A stretch of 64,000 bases of DNA. It comes from Actinoplanes campanulatus. GTDB lineage: Bacteria; Actinomycetota; Actinomycetes; Mycobacteriales; Micromonosporaceae. Positions within the stretch are counted from its first letter, which is position 1, and each line of letters starts with the position of its first letter. This document shows, one piece after another, positions 32,377 to 40,509 of the stretch. Position numbers and translations under genes: made by a program. The stretch spans positions 310,001 through 374,000 of the forward strand of contig NZ_BMPW01000001.1 of assembly GCF_014647795.1 (NCBI RefSeq). Reading direction: 5' to 3'. The notes under the pieces were generated by a model. That model was given only the letters and a program-made list of their open reading frames with translations, was not told the origin of the DNA and did not search any database.

Positions 32377-34563
32377 CTACTTCTTGACGGTGACCTTCTT
32401 GTTGGCGCTGAGTCCGGCTTCGACACCGACCGACGAGTTGCCCCCGACCCTGGCCCGCAGGGTCCAGCTGGAGCCGGCCTTCGCCGAGACAGTGGACGAC
32501 CAGACACCGCTGGCGTTCGTGTTGCCCTTCCAGGAGGTGCTCGCCCACTTGCCGCCGCTGTAACGCTCGACGACCACGCTGCGGCCGGAGAGCTTGGGGT
32601 CAGCGGTGACCTTCAGCGACAGCTTGCCCTTGGTACCGGAGGTCGCGGTGAAGGCCGGGTCCTGCATGACCTTGACCGTGACCTCGTTCGAGGTCGCCCC
32701 CTCGTCCGACTTCGTCTGGAAGCGGTAACCCGTGCTGATCGCCCGGCTGAAGGAGTAGGCCCCGGTGCTGTCGGCCTTGGTCGAGGCGATCTGCTTCAGC
32801 GGCTGCTTGGTGGCTGCCACCGGCGCGGCCAGGAGGCGGACGGTCTCATTCGCGCCGACCTTACCGGTGATCTTGGCCGTTCCCGGGCCGTCGATCGTCT
32901 TCGGCGCGCTGATGGTCGGCTTCGCAGGCTGGTAACCGTCATTGGCGTCGATGACGATCACGCCATCGGTCACCGTGCCGCCGGTGGCGCCGCCGGCGCC
33001 GGAGACGACGATGGTCTCGGCCGGTTCCGCTTCGGTGTCGTCATAGAGCTTCACCTGGAGCGGCGGCACCGGCAGCTCAGTGCCGGGCAGGGTGCCCGCG
33101 TCGATGACTACCGTCTTGGTTTCCGGAGGGACGAAGTCCGAGGCACTGGCCGCACGGTGGCCCTTGGCCGCGGAACCCGTGAAGGTGAGGGTCAGCGTGG
33201 TCGCGTCCTGCGAGATGCCGGTGACCGTACCGAGCACATCGACGGTGTCGCCTTCCTTGCCGGAACTATCGCGAACCGCCAGGTCTGGCGCCTTGTCATC
33301 GTTATTGAGCGTCAGCGTGGCCGAGTCTGCCGTCTGCGGCGTGACCCAGAAGTTGCCATCACCATCCGCTTGTGGCGTTGTCGTCAGGGCCACGGTCTCG
33401 TTCGGTTCGAACGTCGTGTCACCGTTGACAAGCGTGGCGGCGTAGCCTGTGGTCGATTCCGGCGCGATCGTAGCCGTCGTGCTGAGTCCGGCAAAGTCGT
33501 TGTCCCCGACCACCCCTTCGACGAGGTTCGAAGCGGGGTTGACGGCACCCGGGCTCGTGGCGACAGTGAAGGTGACCGCACGGTCGCTGGCGTTGCTGAG
33601 CTTGATCGGTGCCAAGACCGCCGAGGTCTCATCATCCTCAGGAACCGTCAGATCATCAAGAGCGACCGTCGGCGTGGCGTCGTCATCGGTGATATAGACC
33701 AAAACCGGAGCCTGCGCATCCATTGCAGGGGTAGTCAAGTCGACGACGATGGAGAATTCCTCGGCGTCTCCATTGGGGCCAGTGCGGTCCTCCTGCCCCT
33801 CGTCGATCGTGTCGCCGATGATGTCGACCGTGAAGGTCTGCGTAGCCGTGCCGGCCGGGAACGTCAAGGCTCCCTTCGACGCTACGAAGTCCTTGCCGGG
33901 CACAGCATTCCCAATGCCGGCCGGGGATGCGCTCGTCGACCAATCCGCCTTGATTGGCGTGCCGGCCACGGCGCTCAGCTCGGCGGTGAACGACTGTTGT
34001 CGGGTTCCGGAGTTCCCCTCGGTAACCGTAGTCGGAGCCGGAGTGATGGTGACGGTCGGCTCAGCGTCGTCATCGTCGATGGTGGCGGTGGCCTTGGTCG
34101 GCGTTCCCAAGGTTGCGTACGTCGGCTCAGAGATCTCGACGGCGAAGTCCTCGGGAAGCTCGAAAAGCGAGTCAGTCGCGGTCCCGACGGCGATTTCCGC
34201 CGTTGTGTCACCCGCATCGATGGTGGCCGTACCCGACAAGAGACCGGTAAGGTCGGCGCTCGTGCTGGCCGCGGCATGGCCGGATGCCGGAGTCACATCG
34301 ACGACGTTCCACTTGACCTGGATCGGCACGTCAGAGACGGCGCTCGCCCTCACCGTGAAGGTAGCGGTGCCAGCTTCTGTCACCGGCCCGGCCGGGGGTT
34401 CGATCGACAGGGTCGGTAGGGCGTCGGCCGAAGCCGGCGCTGCCCCTACTAAGCCGACGGCCATCGCGACGGCGGCCAACAGGGCCCCTCGCAGGGATTT
34501 CGGGCCACGCAGCGCGAACGGAACGGAGCCGCTCTTGGCCGCATGGGCTTGTCGGTAGCGCAT
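32377..34563 (-). CDS. Secreted Calx-beta repeat surface protein under c-di-GMP riboswitch control
   Basis: A 728-residue exported protein. A signal peptide (charged start, hydrophobic LRGALLAAVAMAVGLVG, cleavage near ASADA) precedes about five Calx-beta-like repeats, recognisable by ATIDDDDAEP, VYITDDDATP, LTLNNDDKAP and similar DDD turns that bind calcium. Two Ig-like beta domains follow (about 570-728), ending in a Lys-rich tail. It probably acts as an adhesin or matrix protein. AAGGAGA precedes the ATG at 34563, directly after a GEMM riboswitch. Base composition is lower in GC than the neighbours and contains codons rare elsewhere, which suggests transfer or relaxed codon use. No sortase motif is visible. 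Confidence 0.85.
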   Translation of the reverse strand: MRYRQAHAAKSGSVPFALRGPKSLRGALLAAVAMAVGLVGAAPASADALPTLSIEPPAGPVTEAGTATFTVRASAVSDVPIQVKWNVVDVTPASGHAAASTSADLTGLLSGTATIDAGDTTAEIAVGTATDSLFELPEDFAVEISEPTYATLGTPTKATATIDDDDAEPTVTITPAPTTVTEGNSGTRQQSFTAELSAVAGTPIKADWSTSASPAGIGNAVPGKDFVASKGALTFPAGTATQTFTVDIIGDTIDEGQEDRTGPNGDAEEFSIVVDLTTPAMDAQAPVLVYITDDDATPTVALDDLTVPEDDETSAVLAPIKLSNASDRAVTFTVATSPGAVNPASNLVEGVVGDNDFAGLSTTATIAPESTTGYAATLVNGDTTFEPNETVALTTTPQADGDGNFWVTPQTADSATLTLNNDDKAPDLAVRDSSGKEGDTVDVLGTVTGISQDATTLTLTFTGSAAKGHRAASASDFVPPETKTVVIDAGTLPGTELPVPPLQVKLYDDTEAEPAETIVVSGAGGATGGTVTDGVIVIDANDGYQPAKPTISAPKTIDGPGTAKITGKVGANETVRLLAAPVAATKQPLKQIASTKADSTGAYSFSRAISTGYRFQTKSDEGATSNEVTVKVMQDPAFTATSGTKGKLSLKVTADPKLSGRSVVVERYSGGKWASTSWKGNTNASGVWSSTVSAKAGSSWTLRARVGGNSSVGVEAGLSANKKVTVKK

Positions 34564-34576
34564 GTCTGTTCTTTCT

Positions 34577-34660
34577 CCTTCGGCGGCTGGGCTACCTCCG
34601 TCCTGGGAGGCCCCTGGCTTTGCGTCCCCGCTTCGCAGCGGGTTTGCCTGTTCGGTACCG
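34577..34660 (-). ncRNA. Cyclic di-GMP-I (GEMM) riboswitch
   Basis: On the minus strand the leader reads AGGCAAACC, a hairpin CCCGCT-GCGA-AGCGGG with a GNRA tetraloop, then GGACGCAAAGCC, GGGGCCTCCC and GGAGGTAGCC. These are the conserved blocks of the GEMM-I fold: the GNRA loop of P2, the joining segment GACGCAAAGCC, and the tetraloop-receptor arm ending in GGUAGC. The 3' side runs straight into the Shine-Dalgarno sequence of the Calx-beta gene, so c-di-GMP binding probably controls translation or early termination of that adhesin. The exact outer-helix ends are approximate. Confidence 0.85.
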
Positions 34661-34839
34661 CACCTTGGGCGGTCTAGGGGCACCGGAAAACCGGCCCTCA
34701 GCAGCGCAAGCACCGGGATACGGATCCCGTGCGGGGCGATGCCTCCCGTAATCTAACCGGCGTATCGACGCCTTACCGGCGGAACGGGCTATTAAGACGA
34801 ATCGTCCTCAAGTAACTCAACGTCCGCCACAGACAGTGC

Positions 34840-35457
34840 TCAGAGCAGACCGTGCCGCATCGCGGTCGTGACGGCGGCCGTGCGATCGGCCACGTCGAGC
34901 TTGTTGAAGGCCCGGAGCAGATGCGTCTTCACGGTGGCCTCACTGATGAACAGCCGCTTGCCGATCTCGGCATTGGTGAGACCGGCCGCGACCAGGCGCA
35001 GCACCTCGGTCTCGCGCGCCGACAGCGCCGGCGGCGCCGGGTTGCGCACCTGCCGGACCAGCGTGGACGCCACACTCGGCGCCAGCACGGTCTCCCCGCG
35101 GGCGGCGGCCCGGACGGCATCGGCCAGTTCCTTCGGCGAGGCGTCCTTCAGCAGGTAGCCTGCGGCGCCGGCCTCGATGGCGCGCAGAATGTCCCGGTCG
35201 GACTCGTAGGTGGTCAGCACCATCACGCGAACGCCGCTGGTGGCGGCCAGGATCCGCTCGGTCGCCTCGACCCCGTCGCCGCCCGGCATGCGCAGGTCCA
35301 TCAGCACGATGTCCGGGCGTTCGGCCAGCGCGAGCGCCACCCCCTCGACACCGGACGAGGCCTCACCGACGACGGTCAGGCCGGGTTCGGCGTCCAGCAT
35401 GCCCCGCAGGCCCATCCGCACCACGGGATGGTCGTCGACGAGGAGGATGCGGATCAC
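34840..35457 (-). CDS. NarL/LuxR-family response regulator
   Basis: A 205-residue regulator with a receiver domain (acidic Asp8/Asp9, phosphoacceptor Asp54 in LMDLRMPGGDG, Thr/Lys switch in LLKDASPKE) and a C-terminal LuxR helix-turn-helix (about 144-203, LSARETEVLRLVAAGLTNAEIG). The GTG start overlaps the stop of the kinase frame by GTGA. It is the last gene of the operon ABC ATPase, ABC-2 permease, kinase, regulator, and should control that exporter. Since the kinase is broken, it may now be phosphorylated by another donor or be inactive. Confidence 0.88.
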   Translation of the reverse strand: MIRILLVDDHPVVRMGLRGMLDAEPGLTVVGEASSGVEGVALALAERPDIVLMDLRMPGGDGVEATERILAATSGVRVMVLTTYESDRDILRAIEAGAAGYLLKDASPKELADAVRAAARGETVLAPSVASTLVRQVRNPAPPALSARETEVLRLVAAGLTNAEIGKRLFISEATVKTHLLRAFNKLDVADRTAAVTTAMRHGLL

Positions 35458-36539
35458 GCGGGGATCTCCAGTTCGACGGTGGTGCCGGTGTCGGCGTCGC
35501 TGCGGATGGCCAGGGCGCCGCCGATGTCGGCGGCTCGCGAGCGCATCCCGGAGAGGCCGAAGTTCCCGGAGATTCCGGGGTCGAAGCCGCGGCCGTCGTC
35601 CCGGACCACCAGGCGCACCGTGTCCGGTGAGTACGCCAGCAGCACGGCCACCTCACGCGCCCCGGCATGCCGGCGGACGTTGGTCAGGGACTCCTGGGCG
35701 GCGCGCAGCAGCACCACCTCGGCCCGGGTCGGCAGGCCGCGCTCGGCGCCGGTGATCCGGACGGTGGCGGGCACCCCGGCCTCTTCGGTGAAACGGGCGG
35801 CGCTACGGCGTACCGCCTCGGGCAGTGAAGCGGAAGCCAGCGCCGAGGGTGCGAAAGCCGCGACCATGGCCCGCGATTCCGCGAGATTCTCCCGTGCGGT
35901 GCGCACGGCGAGCGCGAGGCGCTCGTCCTTCAGGTCCGGGTCGACCGCCTGGAGCAGGGTGATGATGCTGGTGAACCCCTGTGCGAGGGTGTCGTGGATC
36001 TCGCCGGCCAGGCGGGCCCGCTCGGCCGCCGCCCCGGCCTCGTGGGAGAGCCGGGCCACCTCGGCGCGGTTGGCCTCGAGTTCGGCGATGAGCTGGGCCC
36101 GCTGTTCGCTCTGCTCGGCCATCCTGGTGATCCAGACGCCGATGCAGAGGCCTGCGGCCGTGGAGATGGCCGCGATCACCAGGTCGATCAGGATCCCGCC
36201 GGGGTCGGCGCGGAGTTCCAGCACGACCGGGATCAGGTTGGCACAAAGGACCAGGGCCACCGCCCGCCGCAGCGACACCAGCATGAAGAACAGCGGGATG
36301 ATCATGAACATCAGCCAGGTGGTCACCGGCACGCCGGCCACGGCCACGGCGAAGAGCAGGAGGTACGCGACACTCACCAGCATCGACCGCTTACCGTGGT
36401 GGTCGATCAGGATCAGCGGGCGGGCCGCGGACAGGTAGAGCACCGCCATCGCGGTGACCGAGCCGACGGCGACCGCCCGCTCGGTCACCGAGTAACCGTC
36501 GGCCAGGAGGACCGCGGCCGCGATGGCGACCGCGACCAC
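35454..36539 (-). CDS. C-terminal part of a NarL-type sensor histidine kinase (5' end disrupted)
   Basis: This 361-residue open frame begins inside a transmembrane region (VAVAIAAAVLLADGYS) and contains several further helices, the HisKA_3 phosphoacceptor segment GEIHDTLAQGF and an ATPase domain (DDGRGFDPG, GLSGMRSRA). Upstream in the same frame the coding sequence continues (RLWELYFLV) but is cut by an amber TAG at 36570-36572, then resumes (LLLLPDWREKAA) up to the mobile element at about 36645; its true start is at 38186. The core kinase could still be made from an internal GTG but would lack its first helices. It overlaps the regulator gene by GTGA. Confidence 0.8.
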   Translation of the reverse strand: MVAVAIAAAVLLADGYSVTERAVAVGSVTAMAVLYLSAARPLILIDHHGKRSMLVSVAYLLLFAVAVAGVPVTTWLMFMIIPLFFMLVSLRRAVALVLCANLIPVVLELRADPGGILIDLVIAAISTAAGLCIGVWITRMAEQSEQRAQLIAELEANRAEVARLSHEAGAAAERARLAGEIHDTLAQGFTSIITLLQAVDPDLKDERLALAVRTARENLAESRAMVAAFAPSALASASLPEAVRRSAARFTEEAGVPATVRITGAERGLPTRAEVVLLRAAQESLTNVRRHAGAREVAVLLAYSPDTVRLVVRDDGRGFDPGISGNFGLSGMRSRAADIGGALAIRSDADTGTTVELEIPA

Positions 36540-36644
36540 CAGGAAGTACAGCTCCCAGAGCCGGCAGCTCTAGGCCATCCAGCGGACCGGGAACAGCGAC
36601 GCCGCCTTCTCTCGCCAGTCCGGCAGCAGCAGCAGCTGGCTCAT

Positions 36645-36760
36645 CGGGTGGTTAACGGCTCCCGACGGATGAATCCGGGGGATTCCCAGCTCGGACCGCA
36701 TCCGATCCACCGTCCCGGAAGGAGGTGATCGCATGTCTCACGTCGTCGGCACTGGCACGG
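36645..36760 (-). ncRNA. Candidate omega (re) RNA at the 3' end of tnpB
   Basis: TnpB nucleases use an RNA transcribed from the 3' end of tnpB through the right end of the element, with the guide taken from flanking DNA. Here this region has a foldable GGGAATCCCCCGGATTCATC-type hairpin just before the junction, and the adjoining guide would be kinase-gene sequence below about 36645. Position and structure are inferred from family behaviour, not from a recognised covariance pattern. Confidence 0.4.
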
Positions 36761-37857
36761 TCTCGTTCGGCCATGGCGAGGATCGTCCTCGCGGCGTTGA
36801 GGTCGCGGCAGGCGGTGTATCCGCACGCCGCGCACTCGAAGACTCGTACACCCAGTCCGAGGCGGTGATTGGCTCTCTCGCCGCACCCGGAGCAGGTCAT
36901 CGTGGTGTAGGCGGGCGGCACCAGCACCACCTTCCGGCCCGCCCGCTTGCCATGCTCGACAAGTTCTCGCTTACACGCGCCGATCGCCGCGTCGGAGGCT
37001 TTGCGGGCCATCCGGGACTTCGCGAGGAACTTCGGTTTGAAGTCCTCCACGGCGATCAGGCTGTGATGCTCGGTGACGTTCTTGGCCCAGACACGGGCGT
37101 CGTGGGTGTTCTGCCGGGCCGCTTTCTTGGCGAGCCGGGCGGCTTGTCGTTTCGCCGTTCGGTAGCCGTTCGAGGGCGCGTGCCCCTTGGGCCGGCTGCG
37201 CCGGGCCATCTTGCGCTGAGCCTTCGCCAGCTCGGCCGCACAGCGACGGCGGTGGCCAAGATGCGGCAGGTCGTAGCGGGGATCGGTGGTGGTCGCGGTG
37301 GTCTTGACGCCCCAGTCCACCCCGATGCCCGGCAGACCGGCGTCCGGCGCCACGGTGATGTCGCGGCGGACCACGAAGGATGCGTACCAGTGGCCGAGGC
37401 TGTCGCGGTAGACCCGCACGCTGGACGGCTCGGACGGCAACTCCCGAGACCACACCACCGGGATCATGACCTTGCGGGGCAGGCACAGCCGGCCGTCCTT
37501 GATCCGGAATCCACGGGTGGTGTACTCCAGGCTCGGCAGCCCGTCCTTCTTGCGCTTGGCCTTCGGCCGGCCCCGGCCCTCGACCTTGAACGAGTGACCC
37601 AGGGCTGTCGCGTAGGTGCGCAACGTCTGCTGCTGGGCGACATGCGAGCCCTCACGTAGCCACGAGTTACGGCCGCGGGCCTCAGTCAGCAGCGTCGACA
37701 GCTTGCCGAACGTCGGCTTGCGGCCGGTCCTCTGCTGGTGGACGGCTTCGTTCCACAGCCACCGGCAGCGGCCCCACTCGTCGAGCAGTGCGGCCTCCGC
37801 GATGCGGCCGGGCCGCAGGCGGTAGGTGTATCGCACTGTCTCGTCCACACCGGACAT
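36652..37857 (-). CDS. tnpB: TnpB RNA-guided nuclease-type transposase accessory protein
   Basis: The 401-residue protein is full length for the family. The RuvC-like catalytic residues are all present: Asp181 (GIGVDWGVKTTAT), Glu271 (LIAVEDFKPKF) and Asp352 (RDLNAARTI). A zinc finger has Cys322/Cys325 (CSGC) and Cys342/Cys345 (CAAC). The N-terminal helix-turn-helix-like region (YRLRPGRIAEAALLDEWGRCRWLWN) is intact. TnpB proteins are programmable nucleases guided by an RNA from the element end. The ATG at 37857 is chosen because it starts the conserved N-terminus; no ribosome-binding site is evident. No tnpA gene accompanies it. Confidence 0.88.
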   Translation of the reverse strand: MSGVDETVRYTYRLRPGRIAEAALLDEWGRCRWLWNEAVHQQRTGRKPTFGKLSTLLTEARGRNSWLREGSHVAQQQTLRTYATALGHSFKVEGRGRPKAKRKKDGLPSLEYTTRGFRIKDGRLCLPRKVMIPVVWSRELPSEPSSVRVYRDSLGHWYASFVVRRDITVAPDAGLPGIGVDWGVKTTATTTDPRYDLPHLGHRRRCAAELAKAQRKMARRSRPKGHAPSNGYRTAKRQAARLAKKAARQNTHDARVWAKNVTEHHSLIAVEDFKPKFLAKSRMARKASDAAIGACKRELVEHGKRAGRKVVLVPPAYTTMTCSGCGERANHRLGLGVRVFECAACGYTACRDLNAARTILAMAERDRASADDVRHAITSFRDGGSDAVRAGNPPDSSVGSR

Positions 37858-37998
37858 TATGCAGCGGCAAGACACACAGCCCCAGGGACCATCCGAAAGT
37901 TGCGCGCCGAACGGAACACCTCTTATCGAGGCGATCGGGGCCCAGACCTGCTCCGCTGGGTTCCGTTTCTTCCCTACGGCTAAAGCCGGGTTTCCACG

Positions 37999-38186
37999 GA
38001 AGGCAACCGATGAGCTGGAGCACCACCACCGGAACATTCAGGCCGGCGCCGGCATTGCGGGCGTTCCTGACCAGGCCGCTGACCGCGACGCCAGCAGGAG
38101 ATCATCGAGAGTAGGAGGATCCAGGCGAAGATCCCGGACGGGACGACCGCGCGGCGGTCACCGGTTGTCCACCGATCGGTGGACAC
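37999..38186 (-). pseudogene. 5' remnant of the disrupted sensor kinase gene
   Basis: The GTG at 38186 lies 3 bases after the ABC-2 permease stop, the expected place for the kinase start. The frame reads a short soluble start then a helix SGIFAWILLLSMIS. At about 38095-38103 the coding frame shifts by one base, and reading continues as GVAVSGLVRNARNAGAGLNV then PVVVLQLI up to the TnpB element near 37998. Beyond the element the same kinase resumes at about 36644. So the gene carries a frameshift, an insertion and, further on, an amber codon. Confidence 0.72.
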
Positions 38187-38189
38187 CGA

Positions 38190-38945
38190 TCATTCCCAGC
38201 GGAATTTGCGGGCCGCCACGGCCGGCCAGAGCACCGCCCAGGCGACCAGGGCCAGCCAGATGCCGGCCGGCACCGAACCGCCGTGCATGAGCGTCTCGCG
38301 CAGCGCCTCGGCGTGTGCCGCGAGCGGCAGCAGGAACCAGCCGGCCGTGCCCAGGTCGGGGGCGCCGAACATGATGCCACCGACGGAGAGCATCACCACG
38401 TAGATCAGGGTCGCCGCGCCGGTGGTGGTCTCCGGCTTGAGCACGCTGGCCAGCAGCAGGGCGAGGCCGCTGTACCCCGCGGCGGCCAGCACGGTCACCC
38501 CGAGCGCGGGGAGCAGGGCGCCGGCCTCCGGCCGCCAGCCGACGGCCAGGCCGACCAGGGCCAGCACCAGCACCTGCACCACGATCTGGACCAGCACGGC
38601 GGCGGTCTTGGCGAGCAGCAGTCCGGGCCGGGTGAGCGGAGACGCCCCGAGCCTTTTCAGTACGCCGTAACTGCGCTCGTAGCCGGTGGTGATGGCCTGG
38701 CCGGTGAACGCCGTGGACATCACGGTGAGGGCCAGGACGCCGGGGACGACATAGCCGAGCCGGTCCTCGGTGGGCAGGTTGGTGACGTCGAACAGGCCGG
38801 CGCCGAGCAGCACCAGCAGCGGGACGCCCATGGCGAGCACCACGGCCTCGCCCCGGCGGGCGGTCAGCAGCAGCTCCATGCGGATCTGGGTGGCCAGGAT
38901 GGTCCGCATCGGGGCACGCCCGGGCGCGGGGGCGAAGGTGCTCAC
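38190..38945 (-). CDS. ABC-2 type exporter permease
   Basis: A 251-residue membrane protein with six hydrophobic helices (for example VVLAMGVPLLVLLGAGLF, LVQIVVQVLVLALVGLAV, LIYVVMLSVGGIMFG) and the ABC-2 pattern YERSYGVLKRLGASPLTRPG after the second helix. It forms the channel for the ATPase encoded just upstream. The GTG start overlaps the ATPase stop by GTGA. An ATG twelve codons later is an alternative start. It exports an unknown lipid, drug or antibiotic peptide, probably in response to the neighbouring two-component system. Confidence 0.83.
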   Translation of the reverse strand: MSTFAPAPGRAPMRTILATQIRMELLLTARRGEAVVLAMGVPLLVLLGAGLFDVTNLPTEDRLGYVVPGVLALTVMSTAFTGQAITTGYERSYGVLKRLGASPLTRPGLLLAKTAAVLVQIVVQVLVLALVGLAVGWRPEAGALLPALGVTVLAAAGYSGLALLLASVLKPETTTGAATLIYVVMLSVGGIMFGAPDLGTAGWFLLPLAAHAEALRETLMHGGSVPAGIWLALVAWAVLWPAVAARKFRWE

Positions 38946-39871
38946 TGGGCGGCTCCCACCGGGGTCTGCGTGGTCAGGGCGAGGTAGACGTCCTCGAGCG
39001 TGCGGCGGCGGGTGTTCACCGCGGTCACGTCGGCGCCCGCCGACGCGAACCAGGTCAGCACCTCGGCCAGGCCGGCGGTGTCGAGGGCGCCGGAGATCGT
39101 GTACTGCCCGGGGGACGGCTCGGCGACGCTCCACCGGCCGCGCAGCCCGGCCATGTCCAGCCCCGGGTCGGCACGGACCTCCAGGACGTCGACGGCCGCG
39201 GCCGAGGTCAGCTCGGCCGGGGTGCCGGTGGCCGCGACCCGGCCGGACCGCATGATCACCACGTCGTCGGCGAGCCGCTCCGCCTCGTCCAGCAGGTGGG
39301 TGGTGAGCAGCACCGAGACGCCGTCGGCGCGCAGCTCCTCGATCAGCTGCCAGGTGGTGTGCCGGGCCTCGGTGTCCATGCCGGCCGTCGGCTCGTCGAG
39401 GAAGACCAACTCGGGACGGCCGACCAGGGCCACCGCGAGGCTGAGCCGCTGCTGCTCGCCGCCGGAGAGCCGGCGGAACCGGGTGCGCTCGAAGCGGCGC
39501 AGGCCGAGCCGGTCCAGCAGCATGTCGGTGTCCAGCGGGTTGGCCGCGAACGAGGCGAACAGCCGCAGGATCTCGCCGGCCGTGGCCCACGGGTAGACAC
39601 CGCCGGACTGGAGCATGATGCCGAGCCGCGGCATCAGCGCGTCGTGATCGCCGACCGGGTCCAGCCCGAGCACCCGGACCCGGCCGTCGTCCGGCCGGCG
39701 GAAGCCCTCACAGACCTGGAGCAGGCTGGTCTTGCCGGCGCCGTTGTGCCCGAGCAGGGCCAGCACCCGCCCGCGCGGCAGACACAGGGACACCCCGTCG
39801 ACAGCCGTCGTGTCGCCGTAGCGCACCACGACGTCCGTCACCTCGACCGCGGCCGCGTCGCCACCAACCAT
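38942..39871 (-). CDS. ABC-2 exporter ATP-binding protein
   Basis: A 309-residue ATPase: Walker A GHNGAGKTS, Q-loop LQSGGVYPW, signature LSGGEQQR, Walker B LVFLDEPTAGMD and H-loop TTHLLDEAE, followed by a C-terminal regulatory domain (DVLEVRADPG ... RRTLEDVYLALT). It energises the permease downstream. I chose the ATG at 39871; the ATG at 39910 would add 13 residues. Being first in the four-gene operon it should carry the promoter in the 39911-40023 gap, shared divergently with the RNase H gene. Confidence 0.85.
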   Translation of the reverse strand: MVGGDAAAVEVTDVVVRYGDTTAVDGVSLCLPRGRVLALLGHNGAGKTSLLQVCEGFRRPDDGRVRVLGLDPVGDHDALMPRLGIMLQSGGVYPWATAGEILRLFASFAANPLDTDMLLDRLGLRRFERTRFRRLSGGEQQRLSLAVALVGRPELVFLDEPTAGMDTEARHTTWQLIEELRADGVSVLLTTHLLDEAERLADDVVIMRSGRVAATGTPAELTSAAAVDVLEVRADPGLDMAGLRGRWSVAEPSPGQYTISGALDTAGLAEVLTWFASAGADVTAVNTRRRTLEDVYLALTTQTPVGAAQ

Positions 39872-40023
39872 GAGTCCCGCCCATCCGGATTCGTCCGCCA
39901 CGGCCACCATACGGTGAGCCGCTGAGGCCTCCGGCCCGCGGTGCGCCCCGATGGTCTGTCCCACACTGCCCCACGGCGGCGGTGGGGACCTCCTACCCAG
40001 GTCGGGCCTTATCGTCTCCGAGT

Positions 40024-40509
40024 ATGAGCGTCGTACAGATCTACACCGACGGGGCGTGTGTCCCCAATCCCGGACCGGGCGGCTGGGGCGCGGTGCTGCG
40101 CTGGGGCACGGCCGAGAAGGATCTGTGCGGCGGCGAGGCGAATCCGACCACGAACAACCGGATGGAGCTGATGGCCCCGATCCGCGCGCTGGAGGCCCTG
40201 AACCGGGCTCCACTCACGGTGGAGATCTACACCGACAGCGTCTACGTGCGGAACGGCATCACGCAGTACATGCACAACTGGAAGCGCAACGGCTGGCAGA
40301 CCGCGGCCCGGCAGCCGGTGAAGAACGTCGACCTGTGGAAGCGGCTGGACGAGGCGGTGCGGCGGCACGAGGTGAGCTGGCACTGGGTGAAGGGTCACGC
40401 CGGCCACCCGGAGAACGAACGGGCCGACCGCCTCGCCGCCCGGGGGCTGCGCGAGGCCGTGGAGGCGGCGGGCGTCAACCGCGCGGCCGCGGGACCCGCC
40501 GGCCGGTGA
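40024..40509 (+). CDS. rnhA: Ribonuclease HI
   Basis: The 161-residue protein has all type 1 RNase H catalytic residues: Asp9 ([18 protein letters not shown]), Glu48 (NNRMELMAP), Asp71 (IYTDSVYV), His125 ([11 protein letters not shown]) and Asp135. It removes RNA from RNA-DNA hybrids, including Okazaki primers and R-loops. The start ATG follows a TTATCG stretch and has no Shine-Dalgarno sequence, which fits a leaderless transcript. Its last 35 bases overlap the end of the convergent membrane-protein gene. Confidence 0.93.
   Translation: MSVVQIYTDGACVPNPGPGGWGAVLRWGTAEKDLCGGEANPTTNNRMELMAPIRALEALNRAPLTVEIYTDSVYVRNGITQYMHNWKRNGWQTAARQPVKNVDLWKRLDEAVRRHEVSWHWVKGHAGHPENERADRLAARGLREAVEAAGVNRAAAGPAGR

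Larger units (their letters stand above)
36645..37998 (-). mobile_element. Solitary TnpB (IS200/IS605 or IS607-type) element inserted in a kinase gene
   Basis: The segment carries only tnpB and short non-coding ends. Host coding sequence for one kinase resumes on both sides: NVPVVVLQLI on the right-hand side and LLLLPDWREK on the left-hand side. Near the left end of the element, on its coding strand, is a hairpin-forming segment (CCCGGCTTTAGCCGTAGGG, 37968-37986), and near the other end CCCCCGGATTCATCCGTCGGG (21 bases; 36661-36681) has a stem ATCCG/CGGAT. No target duplication is visible and no TnpA is present, so it would need a transposase in trans. The exact ends are uncertain by a few bases. 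Confidence 0.75.

Noticed and set aside
36645-37998. Complete IS605 with its own transposase
   Set aside because: No HUH-type TnpA or serine recombinase frame is present between the kinase flanks; only TnpB is encoded.
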